Assembly (NCBI GenBank): GCA_003247135.1
Contig: QKAW01000001.1
Coordinates: 62,001-126,000, forward strand
DNA from: Spirochaetales bacterium
GTDB lineage: Bacteria > Spirochaetota > Spirochaetia > DSM-2461
Length of the DNA stretch: 64,000 nt
Direction: 5' to 3'
Below, piece by piece: positions 8,494 through 16,315 of this stretch (positions are counted from its first letter, which is position 1; every line of letters begins with the position of its first letter). The notes below the pieces were generated by a model. The model did no database searches. It had not been told where the DNA came from and saw nothing but the letters and a program-made list of their open reading frames with translations. Position numbers and translations under genes: made by a program.

Positions 8494-9025
8494 AGTATAG
8501 CCCCATTATTATAGAGTCGTAATATTTATTATCTATACAAATATGCTTTTTATACCTTCCAATCTCCTGAAACCCCATTTTTTGATATAGATTTTGCCCC
8601 CTGATATTATCCTGATGAACCTGTAGATTAATAAGTCTTATTACTCCGGTATTTTTTGCAAATTCTATTAGTTCATTCATTACAATTTTACCTATACCTA
8701 ATTCCCAGAAATCTTTTCTCACCGAAATTGCAAGATCCCCATTATGACATATTCTCGGTTTATCAGGGGCGTTAACCTGTGATGTGGATACAATTTCACC
8801 ATCAATCTCCCCTATTAGCATTATAGAGTTTTTCTGGTTGTTGAAGTTTTTTATAAAGTCTCTCTCCTGGTCTACACTAAACTCAAACTCATCTCTACCA
8901 AAGAGTAGAAAATCACTCTCCCCTCCTACAAGGTTTAGATATTCTATAAGCTTCTTTGCATCACCTTCTTCTACTCTTCTTATTGTTAATATTTTATCAC
9001 TCTTTAATTTTATCTCTTTAATCAT
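8486..9025 (-). CDS. GNAT-family N-acetyltransferase
   Basis: A 179-residue GNAT protein. The acetyl-CoA binding motif A is seen as ISVRKDFWELGIGKIVM, and the later YQKMGFQEIGR segment is typical of RimI/RimL-like acetyltransferases. Substrate cannot be read from the sequence. It lies between an ABC exporter ATPase gene (14-bp gap) and a NodB-like deacetylase (8-bp overlap), so an acetylase and a deacetylase are co-expressed with an exporter. That context suggests acylation chemistry on the exported compound, or self-protection, but this is inference. Confidence 0.82.
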   Translation of the reverse strand: MIKEIKLKSDKILTIRRVEEGDAKKLIEYLNLVGGESDFLLFGRDEFEFSVDQERDFIKNFNNQKNSIMLIGEIDGEIVSTSQVNAPDKPRICHNGDLAISVRKDFWELGIGKIVMNELIEFAKNTGVIRLINLQVHQDNIRGQNLYQKMGFQEIGRYKKHICIDNKYYDSIIMGLYFD

Positions 9026-9039
9026 TTCAACTTCTCATT

Positions 9040-10011
9040 TTATTCATATATCTGAAGTATTGCATCCTCTATATCAGCTTCCTTTACACTAAGGTCAATA
9101 ATATTTAGTTCGTTTGATAACTCTTTAATAATACTTGATGCTGATATTTTACTGTGTTCAAAACGGCAGCGAACTTTGGTTTCATCAATCTTTAAAACCT
9201 CAACATTGGGGTTTTTAATCTCTGAAATCTCACTGTCCAGATGCAGATCTATAATTCTGTATTTACACATTTTATCAATAATCTGTTTAATATTCCCATC
9301 TTCTACAATTTTACCATGGTTTATTACAATTAGCCTGTCGCATAGCTCTGAAACATCTTCCAGGTCATGGGTTGTTAAAACTACTGTGGTCTTCTTTAGT
9401 CTGTTTATATCCAGAATAAACTGTCTGATTGCTTTTTTTGCCTTAATATCCAGTCCAATTGTTGGTTCGTCTAAAAAGAGTATTTTTGGAGAGTGAATCA
9501 TTGCTGCAACTAACTCCCCTCTCATTCTCTGTCCCAGGGAGAGCTGTCGTACAGGTGTATCTATAAAATCAGCAATATCCATAACTTTTATTAGCTCATC
9601 AAGATTTTTTCTGTACTCGGCATCAGGAACCCTGTAAATTCTTTTTAATAATTCAAAAGACTCTCCAAGTCTTAAGTCCCAGTAGAGTTGACTTCTTTGA
9701 CCAAAAACTACACCTAACTCCTGAACAACTTTTTTTCTGTCATGTTTAGGTGAGATTCCATTTATTAGAATCTCTCCCTGGGTTGGTAGTAGAATACCAG
9801 ACATCATTTTTATAGTAGTGGATTTTCCTGCTCCATTAGGTCCAATATATCCAACAATTTCACCCTCTTTAATGGTAAAATTTATATCATCAACAGCATT
9901 TATTACTCTCTTTTCACTTTTAAAAAGGTTTACCAAAGCTCCAAGCATTCCCTTTCTCTTTTTACTGATTATATAATCCTTTTTTACATTTCTAAGTTCA
10001 ATTATACTCAT
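9040..10011 (-). CDS. ABC-2 exporter ATP-binding protein
   Basis: A 323-residue ABC ATPase with Walker A GPNGAGKST near residue 60, signature LSLGQRMRGE, Walker B ILFLDEPTIGLD and a THD switch histidine. A C-terminal extension of about 90 residues follows, as in DrrA/NatA-type drug or sodium exporters. It abuts the permease gene upstream with no gap and probably forms the transporter with the two membrane proteins encoded before it. Its cargo is unknown. Confidence 0.88.
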   Translation of the reverse strand: MSIIELRNVKKDYIISKKRKGMLGALVNLFKSEKRVINAVDDINFTIKEGEIVGYIGPNGAGKSTTIKMMSGILLPTQGEILINGISPKHDRKKVVQELGVVFGQRSQLYWDLRLGESFELLKRIYRVPDAEYRKNLDELIKVMDIADFIDTPVRQLSLGQRMRGELVAAMIHSPKILFLDEPTIGLDIKAKKAIRQFILDINRLKKTTVVLTTHDLEDVSELCDRLIVINHGKIVEDGNIKQIIDKMCKYRIIDLHLDSEISEIKNPNVEVLKIDETKVRCRFEHSKISASSIIKELSNELNIIDLSVKEADIEDAILQIYE

Positions 10012-10821
10012 TTATGACCCCACACTCTCGTATTTATATTTTAAACCGTAGTTAAAAACTCCCTTTGCTAACATAAAGCAGATTATCCCTACAACCGGTG
10101 ACAGATATACAATATCTAATGGTAGTGGAAACTGACCTGCATCCATCCCTAAGAGCCCGGATATTGGATAAAAACTTACAAATCCCAGTGGTAGAATAAA
10201 AGTAAAGATTCCCTGTATCCAGCTTGGATAGATTGAAAGGGGATAAGAGACAAATTTATCCTCCATAGCCAGATTCAGTTCAAGAAAAAAACCACTTTTA
10301 GCTGTCCAGAATGCAAATGAACTAGTAGTTATATGCAGTGCACACCGAATTAATGAGCCACCAATAATAATTAATAGTACATAAATAATATTTATAAAAG
10401 TCCAGGGAAAGTTAATTGTTTTGCAACCTATGTAGAAAACAATAAATGCGGGTATCCAGCTAAATAACCCGACAATATTAAAAGTTACCATACTGAATTG
10501 AAAAAAAGGACTTCTTGGTCTAAGTAAAAAACGGTCTAATTCCCCTTTTAAAATTAAACGATCCAGAAATCTGGTCTGAATATATAACAGATCCTGAACT
10601 CCATGACTAACTATTGATAAACCATAGATAAAAGCCAGATGTCCAAAATCCCAACCATTAATTTCTGAGATCCTCTGGGTTATCAGTTTAAGAAGCAATA
10701 TTCCGGAAAATCCCTCTATTGGTATCATTAATAACCAGCAGAACATGTATGATGCATATTCCAGGGATACCAATATATGCAGTCTGACTGAATAAAAAAA
10801 CAGCTTTATACTATCAATCAT
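10012..10821 (-). CDS. ABC-2 family permease (second subunit)
   Basis: A 269-residue membrane protein with about six hydrophobic segments, resembling the ABC-2 family transporter proteins that occur as pairs beside a DrrA-like ATPase. The frame is open to 10869, but AAGGAGG spans the end of the upstream gene and is correctly placed for the ATG at 10821, so that start is preferred. The stop codon abuts the ATPase start. It probably forms a heterodimer with the product of 10823-11614. Confidence 0.8.
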   Translation of the reverse strand: MIDSIKLFFYSVRLHILVSLEYASYMFCWLLMIPIEGFSGILLLKLITQRISEINGWDFGHLAFIYGLSIVSHGVQDLLYIQTRFLDRLILKGELDRFLLRPRSPFFQFSMVTFNIVGLFSWIPAFIVFYIGCKTINFPWTFINIIYVLLIIIGGSLIRCALHITTSSFAFWTAKSGFFLELNLAMEDKFVSYPLSIYPSWIQGIFTFILPLGFVSFYPISGLLGMDAGQFPLPLDIVYLSPVVGIICFMLAKGVFNYGLKYKYESVGS

Positions 10822-10822
10822 A

Positions 10823-11614
10823 TCACCCTCCTTGAACCAGTACTCTAGTTTTGGCATTTTTCCATACAAATCGGATTAAACCATAGAGCAGAATAACCCA
10901 TATAATCTGAATTCCGATCTCAATGGTTCCCCTATTGATAGTGCTTTTTCCAATGTAAAGGCTTAATGTTGTCTGATAGATGTAGGGAAAAGGTGTAAAA
11001 TAGAGAATATTTCTAATATTATCCGGAAATAGCCAAAGTGGAATTATACTGCCTGAGAGTATTTTAACAATACTCCCCATAACTACTCCCATATTCCCCA
11101 ATTCCATAGTCCAGAAAGATAATAGTGCTATTGATGCATTTATAAACCATAAAATACCGTAGGATAGAATCAGACTAACTATAGCAAGGGAAAAATGTGA
11201 CAGAGATGCAGGAGGCTGTATGCCAAACATTATAGCTCCAACAATTAAAACCGGCAGACCTTTTGTTACTATACCATTAACAACATCTCCCAAATCTTTG
11301 CTAAAATATGAAGCAACAAGATTGTAAGGACGTATCATATCTACAGCGACATCTCCTAATCTTATAGCATTATTCATGGCAAACTGAACATTGTGGGTTA
11401 GAACAATAGAGATAAACCCTGATATAATTACATAGGTAGTCATCTGGGTTAGGGTTACCCCATCTATTACATTCATTCCGGAATAGATATTATACCATAA
11501 AAAAATACTTGCTACTAAAATAACAACCTTTGTTGCAATAACAGCAAATACTTCAAAACGGTAGGTTAAACCTAGTATTATTTGCATTTTAAGTATATAG
11601 AGATATGCTTTCAT
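10823..11614 (-). CDS. ABC-2 family permease (first subunit)
   Basis: A 263-residue membrane protein with about six predicted helices, first gene of the exporter operon. The open frame begins at 11629, but AGGAG lies upstream of the ATG at 11614, giving the natural N-terminus MKAYLYILKMQ. Its TGA stop is one base from the start of the next permease, whose ribosome binding site overlaps this gene's end, so the two are translationally coupled. With the paired permease and ATPase it should form a heteromeric ABC-2 exporter for a lipid, glycan or drug-like compound. The upstream side is a restriction-system graveyard and no clear promoter was identified. Confidence 0.8.
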   Translation of the reverse strand: MKAYLYILKMQIILGLTYRFEVFAVIATKVVILVASIFLWYNIYSGMNVIDGVTLTQMTTYVIISGFISIVLTHNVQFAMNNAIRLGDVAVDMIRPYNLVASYFSKDLGDVVNGIVTKGLPVLIVGAIMFGIQPPASLSHFSLAIVSLILSYGILWFINASIALLSFWTMELGNMGVVMGSIVKILSGSIIPLWLFPDNIRNILYFTPFPYIYQTTLSLYIGKSTINRGTIEIGIQIIWVILLYGLIRFVWKNAKTRVLVQGG

Positions 11615-11673
11615 GGAATCTCCTGACAATATCGAGCTAAGTACATTGTAGACAATTAATAATTAAATGTCCT

Positions 11674-11903
11674 TCACTTTTTTATTAATCCAGATGAAGA
11701 TAAATCACCCTTGGTTTCTGCAACAAAATAAATATGTTTTACACTACCCTCTTTAAACGAAATTGCCCAGTCCGGGTTGTAATTGCCTACTGGTGTTGGA
11801 ATATTAAATCCATTTGGAAGTTTTGCATAAACAACTACTTCTTCACTATTATCAAGCTCAGTTGCAAATCTTTTTTCATTAGCAGAATCAGTTAAATATA
11901 ATC
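11674..11903 (-). pseudogene. C-terminal remnant of type III restriction endonuclease (Res)
   Basis: About 75 residues can be read on the minus strand from near 11903 to a TGA at 11674-11676. They contain [15 protein letters not shown] and [10 protein letters not shown], the hallmark end-domain (nuclease) sequence of type III Res subunits. The helicase part, normally over 600 residues, is absent, and there is a stop directly upstream in frame. This is a fragment left after deletion. Confidence 0.75.
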
Positions 11904-11921
11904 ATATACATGTTTTTTTAA

Positions 11922-12065
11922 TTACTCTGATGCATTTTCAAGATTAATTTTAAGTTGCCCATCAGTAAAAATATCATCACTATGTTCATCTTCAACAATA
12001 GTCGTAGACAGTTCCTGTTTTAGAAGATCAAAATCTATAGCTTTTGTTATCTTTACTGTTTCAGA
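11922..12065 (-). pseudogene. Fragment resembling N-terminus of type III Mod methyltransferase
   Basis: A 47-codon frame begins after the stop of the RhuM-Doc remnant and ends with TAA at 11922-11924. It contains KAIDFDLLKQELS, a phrase I recognise from the N-terminus of type III-like DNA methyltransferases. The catalytic DPPY region and target recognition domain are missing. It lies between the RhuM-Doc and Res remnants. The recognition rests on one short segment, so the assignment is tentative. Confidence 0.4.
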
Positions 12066-12850
12066 CTATTCTGGTCTGCTTGTTACTATAAATAATGCTA
12101 AAGTAGCAAGGGTATCATTACTTATAATAGTTTCATCACTGTTTTTAAATAAAAGGCTATTATAGTTTAGAAACAATAGAAAACAAGCTGCTACAATTCT
12201 TTTATTTCCATCTATAAAAAGTGGTTCTTGGTAGCAAAGTAGAGTAAATTTGCAGCTTTCTCGTCAATTGAAGGGTAAATAAAATTACTTGTAAGAGAGC
12301 CTTTGTCATCTAAAGTTTCATGGTCATAATCATCTAACAGATCCAGACCATTTGCGAATAGATCCAGCATTTTATTGCTTGAATACTGGTTTTCAAAAGA
12401 GATTGCTCTACTAATAATTCTAATACCATCTTTTAACAGTTTTACTTCCTGTTGTTTCTCTTCCAGTCTTTTTTGATTTATGGCATAACCTTTTACTATA
12501 TAATCTTTTAGAACATTAGTAGCCCAAATCCTGAATCTTGTTCCATTCTGAGATTTAACTCTGTAACCGACAGAAATAATTACATCCATATTATAGTATT
12601 CAATTTCTCTTTTAACTTCCCTATTTCCCTCAATTTGAGCTGTCGCAAAATTTGCGACAGTTGAATCCCTATCTAACTCTCCCTCATTAAAAATATTATT
12701 AATATGCTTACCTATTGTTTTTACATCTCTATCAAATAAAATAGACATCTAACGTCTGTTTAACCATACTGTATCATTTGTTAAAGAGACTTCAATTGTA
12801 ATTACACTATTTTCAGTTTTAAAAATCTCTATAGAACTACTTTTATTCAT
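12066..12850 (-). pseudogene. Broken RhuM-family protein with C-terminal Doc/Fic domain
   Basis: The reading starts at the ATG at 12850 and is interrupted by TAG at 12749-12751 in NDTVWLNRR-stop-MSILFDRD, where related RhuM proteins continue (a CAG to TAG change would explain it). The next open part runs 178 codons (12748-12212) with RhuM features such as YYNMDVIISVGYRVKS. A one-base slip in the five-A run at 12216-12220 then moves the frame. After it the reading continues as IDGNKRIVAACF, giving a Doc-type core NHFFIDGNKR. The gene ends with TAG at 12066. RhuM-Doc genes often travel with type III restriction-modification genes, matching the remnants on both sides. Confidence 0.75.
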
Positions 12851-12960
12851 TGAATGCCTCCAGTTCTGTTACTAACGTCTTAATCTTATTATGTATCGCT
12901 CTATTTGATTCAGTGTTTTTAATATCAGACAGATGTTTGAATATGAGATTTTTCAATAGC
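12843..12960 (-). pseudogene. Orphan 3-prime gene fragment upstream of RhuM
   Basis: About 38 codons of charged, helical sequence (including SNRAIHNKIKTLV) end at 12843, overlapping the RhuM start by 8 bp. They run into the arsR gene in another frame, so this is the tail of a gene whose front has been lost. The helical, NR-rich end is vaguely like the DUF4391 proteins found in type III loci, but I cannot confirm that. Confidence 0.3.
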
Positions 12961-13320
12961 CTAATTACCTGTTGTTTTTCTCTCGATCTTTGCACCTGGA
13001 AGAATGCATGAAATACCCTTTTCAGCATCTTTTACAATAGCATCATCAATACAGTAGATAAAATCCATTATACATGGACAAACCAGAGAATAGATCACTT
13101 TACTACCCTGTTTATTGTCAGTAAGAACACCAGCCTGTTTTAGAATTGATAAATGTTTGGAAACAGTTGAGACATCTGCATTTACAGCCTCTGTTAATTC
13201 ACTAACAGATAGTGTCTTTTTTGTTAAAAGTTCAACAATAAAACACCTTGTAGGGTGCCCAAGTGCTTTAAAAACCTTGGCTCTTGCATCTGCAACTCTT
13301 TTTTCATTCTCATACATCAT
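12961..13320 (-). CDS. arsR: ArsR-family metalloregulator
   Basis: A winged-helix repressor of about 119 residues (Met at 13320 or 13317) with ALGHPTRCFIVELL and recognition helix VSTVSKHLSILKQAGVL. The classic ELCVCDL arsenite site in helix 3 is absent (the corresponding helix reads KKTLSVSEL). A C-terminal CPC followed by a further cysteine (CPCIMDFIYC) could bind As(III) instead. It is divergent from acr3-arsC, with palindromes between them, so it should repress that operon until arsenite binds. No good ribosome binding site is visible. The longer frame to 13452 reads into the promoter region. Its 3-prime end borders the restriction remnants. Confidence 0.85.
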   Translation of the reverse strand: MMYENEKRVADARAKVFKALGHPTRCFIVELLTKKTLSVSELTEAVNADVSTVSKHLSILKQAGVLTDNKQGSKVIYSLVCPCIMDFIYCIDDAIVKDAEKGISCILPGAKIERKTTGN

Positions 13321-13350
13321 AAAACAATTATGATGTTTTATAATTGACTG

Positions 13351-13366
13351 GTCAATAAATATTGAC
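13351..13366. promoter_or_regulatory. Perfect palindrome in arsR-acr3 promoter region
   Basis: GTCAATA-AA-TATTGAC is a perfect 16-bp inverted repeat in the divergent arsR/acr3 spacer. It overlaps a TTGACA box at 13362-13367. ArsR proteins bind AT-rich imperfect palindromes of this size. A further repeat, CATCATAA (13315-13322) with TTATGATG (13328-13335), lies at the arsR start codon. Confidence 0.5.
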
Positions 13367-13370
13367 AACA

Positions 13371-13388
13371 TTTGGCGATTTTGCCAAA
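13371..13388. promoter_or_regulatory. Second inverted repeat and probable acr3 promoter
   Basis: TTTGGC-GATTTT-GCCAAA has perfect six-base arms. It overlaps a possible -35 element (TTGGCG, 13372-13377), followed 18 bp later by TATAAA (13396-13401), about 20 bp before the acr3 start. Binding here would block RNA polymerase, making it a candidate repressor site. Confidence 0.4.
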
Positions 13389-13420
13389 CTACCAATATAA
13401 ATATTTTAAAAGGAAGTATT

Positions 13421-14470
13421 ATGGCTGACAAAAAAATTGGTATTTTTGCCAAGTATCTTACTCTATGGGTTACTGTATGTATAATTTTAGGGAGTTTTAT
13501 TGGTATTCTTTTTCCTCAAGTTCCCCAATTTCTTGGAACCCTGGAATATGCAAAAGTTTCTATACCTGTAGCAATTCTAATATGGTTAATGATCTACCCA
13601 ATGATGTTAAAAGTAGATTTTAAAAGCATAAAAAATAGCGGAAGAAAACCAAAGGGACTAGTTATAACATTAGCAGTAAACTGGTTACTTAAACCATTTA
13701 CAATGTACGCTATATCATGGTTTTTCCTTAAAGTTGTATTTAAAGCATTTATTCCCCATAATTTATCTACGGAGTATATAGCCGGTGCTGTTTTACTAGG
13801 AGCTGCACCTTGCACCGCAATGGTTTTTGTCTGGAGTTATCTTTCAGATGGTGAACCGGGTTATACTGTTGTACAGGTAGCAATAAACGACTTAATTATA
13901 CTATTTGCATTTACACCAATAGTTGCACTCCTTCTTGGAGTTAATTCTGTAACTGTTCCAATGGATACACTTTTATTATCAGTAGTTTTATTTGTTGTAA
14001 TACCACTTGGAGCTGGTTTTATATCCAGAAATCTACTTTTAAAAAGACACAGTAAAGATTGGTTTGAAAATATTTTCTGCAAAAAATTTGATGGAATAAC
14101 AGAAGTTGGTCTACTGCTTACTCTGATAATAATATTCTCATTTCAGGGTAAAACAATATTAGAAAATCCTCTGGCGATTATTTTGATTGCAATCCCTTTA
14201 ATTATTCAAACATATTTTGTTTTCTTTATAGGAATTAGCTGGTCAAAGTTATGGAAAGTGCCTTATCAGATAGCTGCCCCATCAGCTATGATTGGAGCAT
14301 CGAACTTCTTCGAACTTGCTGTTGCTGTTGCTATAAGTCTTTTTGGTCTCTCTTCAGGAGCAACACTGGTAACTGTGGTTGGAGTTCTTGTTGAAGTTCC
14401 TGTAATGCTGCACCTTGTAAAAATAACCAGAAGTATGAAATATAAATTCCATCAACTGGATGCTGCATAG
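13421..14470 (+). CDS. acr3: Acr3-family arsenite efflux permease
   Basis: A 349-residue membrane protein with about ten helices, belonging to the Acr3 (BASS superfamily) arsenite exporters. The conserved functional cysteine lies in GAAPCTAMVF (Cys131), and the essential glutamate region is seen as ASNFFELAVA. AAGGAAG precedes the ATG. It exports As(III), driven by the proton gradient, and is co-transcribed with arsenate reductase. It is divergent from arsR with clear palindromes, so it is arsenite-induced by inference. Confidence 0.92.
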   Translation: MADKKIGIFAKYLTLWVTVCIILGSFIGILFPQVPQFLGTLEYAKVSIPVAILIWLMIYPMMLKVDFKSIKNSGRKPKGLVITLAVNWLLKPFTMYAISWFFLKVVFKAFIPHNLSTEYIAGAVLLGAAPCTAMVFVWSYLSDGEPGYTVVQVAINDLIILFAFTPIVALLLGVNSVTVPMDTLLLSVVLFVVIPLGAGFISRNLLLKRHSKDWFENIFCKKFDGITEVGLLLTLIIIFSFQGKTILENPLAIILIAIPLIIQTYFVFFIGISWSKLWKVPYQIAAPSAMIGASNFFELAVAVAISLFGLSSGATLVTVVGVLVEVPVMLHLVKITRSMKYKFHQLDAA

Positions 14471-14537
14471 GAACTCTGTCTTTAAAAGAACATTCTATTA
14501 ATGTTAATATACAAAAGCTATAAATTAAGGAGATTTA

Positions 14538-14957
14538 ATGAAAAAGGTAGTTGTTGGTTTTATATGTGTACATAATTCGTGCCGTTCCCAAATGGCTGAG
14601 GGTTTTGCCAAACACTTAGGAAGTGATGTACTGGAAGTTTACTCTGCAGGTACAGAAGAGTATAAAGAGGTAAAGCCCCTGGCTGTTCAAGTTATGGAAG
14701 AGGCGGGAGTTGATATGAGTAAACATCACCCAAAACTTCTCTCGGACATCCCTCCCAAACTGGACCTTCTAATTACAATGGGTTGTAATGTTTCATGTCC
14801 TTATGTTCCATGTAAAAGAACTGAAGATTGGGGGCTTGATGACCCATCAGGAAACCCGATTGAGGCATTTAGAGTTACCAGAGAACTAGTTAGAACCAAG
14901 GTTCTGGAATTAATTGATAGAGTAAAAAACAATACAATTGAAGAATTGAATCAGTAA
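14538..14957 (+). CDS. arsC: Arsenate reductase, thioredoxin-coupled (LMW-phosphatase type)
   Basis: A 139-residue enzyme of the low-molecular-weight phosphatase fold. The P-loop CVHNSCRS gives the CX5R motif (Cys10, Arg16). Further cysteines at 83, 87 and 92 supply the disulfide relay, and WGLDDPSG carries the Asp-Pro general acid. It reduces arsenate to arsenite using thioredoxin, and the product leaves through Acr3. AAGGAG precedes the ATG. Its TAA overlaps the ATG of the next gene (TAATG), so a metallophosphoesterase lipoprotein is translationally coupled to it. Confidence 0.93.
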   Translation: MKKVVVGFICVHNSCRSQMAEGFAKHLGSDVLEVYSAGTEEYKEVKPLAVQVMEEAGVDMSKHHPKLLSDIPPKLDLLITMGCNVSCPYVPCKRTEDWGLDDPSGNPIEAFRVTRELVRTKVLELIDRVKNNTIEELNQ

Positions 14958-16279
14958 TGAAGTATGTAACTCTATTGTCTGTATGTGTACTACTTTCCTG
15001 TACTTTCGAAAACCGGAATCTTCAGAAAAACCTGTCTATCGATTCTGATATTTACAATAGAGTAACAAAAAATGACGGGTTGGATAGTGCCAGCCCGGAT
15101 ATTGCACAAATCTCGGATATCCATCATCTCTCTCCAACACTCTACAACCCTAACTCAGATTACTTTAGAAGATTCAGTTATAATAGCGAGGGGAGAACTG
15201 TACAATTTACAACTGAAATTTTAGCCGCTTTAAAAACTGATCTGGAAAATAGAGGTGTTAAGACCCTATTATTATCAGGAGATCTATCCTCACTTGGAAA
15301 CATTGAGACCCACAGGAATCTTGCTGATATTTTACACAACTTCGAAAAGTCTGAAATTTCTGTATTTGTTACACCTGGAAACCATGACATAAATAATCCA
15401 AATGCAAATAAATTTACACAGGAAGGAATTATAAAGGGTGAAACAATAAGCCCGAAGGAATTTGAAGAGATATATATCAATTTTGGATTTAATGAAGCAA
15501 TAATTAAAGATGATAAAAGCTTATCATACCTTGCTGTATTAAATGAGAACTATCTGCTACTTGCTCTGGATACTGCTTCCTACGAAGAGAATATTAAGTC
15601 CGGAAAAAGTGAATCCAGAGGTGTAATAAGAGAGTCTGAGTATCAGTTTATAGAAAGCTCCCTAAAAATAGCTAAAGAGATGGGGAGAGAAGTTATAGTA
15701 ATGACTCACCATAACTTTTTGGAACACTATGAAGTGGATTTTGATCTCTCAAATTTTACAATAAACGATAGTGGTAGAGCTTTAAATCAGTTAATTGAAG
15801 GTGGTGTAAAATTATCACTTTCCGGGCATATACATAAAAATGATATAAAAGAGTACACTTTAAACAGCAACAAATTCTATGGGATAGCCAATACATCCAT
15901 CTCCCTCTATCCCCACTCCTACAGATTAATATCTTCTTCAGAAAACAGTCTCAAGATTTTTACTACTGAATTAGATAGTGAACTTATTCAAGAACCCTTT
16001 TCTGACAGTCTTGATAAATATTTAAACCGGACATACCTGGAAATAAGAGAGGATCTAAAAAAAGAGAACAGTATAAAGGATTCAGAAGAGATGGCCAGGT
16101 ATTTCTATTTAGTTAATCTTTATGCGCAATTAGGAATGGAAACCAATATTCCGGAAAAAATATTAAATTCAAAAGGATTAAAACTATGGCACAATTCAGA
16201 ATCTTTTTTAAAGACTTTTGCTTTAAATCTCCCTATAGACTCCTACCCTGATGACAGAAACTTTTTATTGACTTATTAA
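14957..16279 (+). CDS. Metallophosphoesterase lipoprotein
   Basis: A 440-residue protein with a signal peptide and lipobox VLLSC (lipidated Cys15), so it is exported and membrane-anchored. The calcineurin-like metallophosphoesterase core has all usual metal motifs in order: ISDIHH, SGDLSS, GNHDIN, MTHHN and SGHIHKND. A C-terminal helical region of about 130 residues follows. It probably hydrolyses a phosphoester, such as a cyclic nucleotide, in the periplasm. The start overlaps the arsC stop, which is unusual for an arsenic operon and raises the question of a role in organo-arsenical or phosphate handling. The stop is followed by rsgA after 36 bp. Confidence 0.85.
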   Translation: MKYVTLLSVCVLLSCTFENRNLQKNLSIDSDIYNRVTKNDGLDSASPDIAQISDIHHLSPTLYNPNSDYFRRFSYNSEGRTVQFTTEILAALKTDLENRGVKTLLLSGDLSSLGNIETHRNLADILHNFEKSEISVFVTPGNHDINNPNANKFTQEGIIKGETISPKEFEEIYINFGFNEAIIKDDKSLSYLAVLNENYLLLALDTASYEENIKSGKSESRGVIRESEYQFIESSLKIAKEMGREVIVMTHHNFLEHYEVDFDLSNFTINDSGRALNQLIEGGVKLSLSGHIHKNDIKEYTLNSNKFYGIANTSISLYPHSYRLISSSENSLKIFTTELDSELIQEPFSDSLDKYLNRTYLEIREDLKKENSIKDSEEMARYFYLVNLYAQLGMETNIPEKILNSKGLKLWHNSESFLKTFALNLPIDSYPDDRNFLLTY

Positions 16280-16315
16280 TAAGTAGAGACAAAAAATTAT
16301 ACATAGAGGTTTTAT

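Noticed and set aside
13321-13452. Long N-terminal extension of arsR
   Set aside because: It crosses the divergent promoter and operators and would add a hydrophobic leader not found in ArsR proteins.
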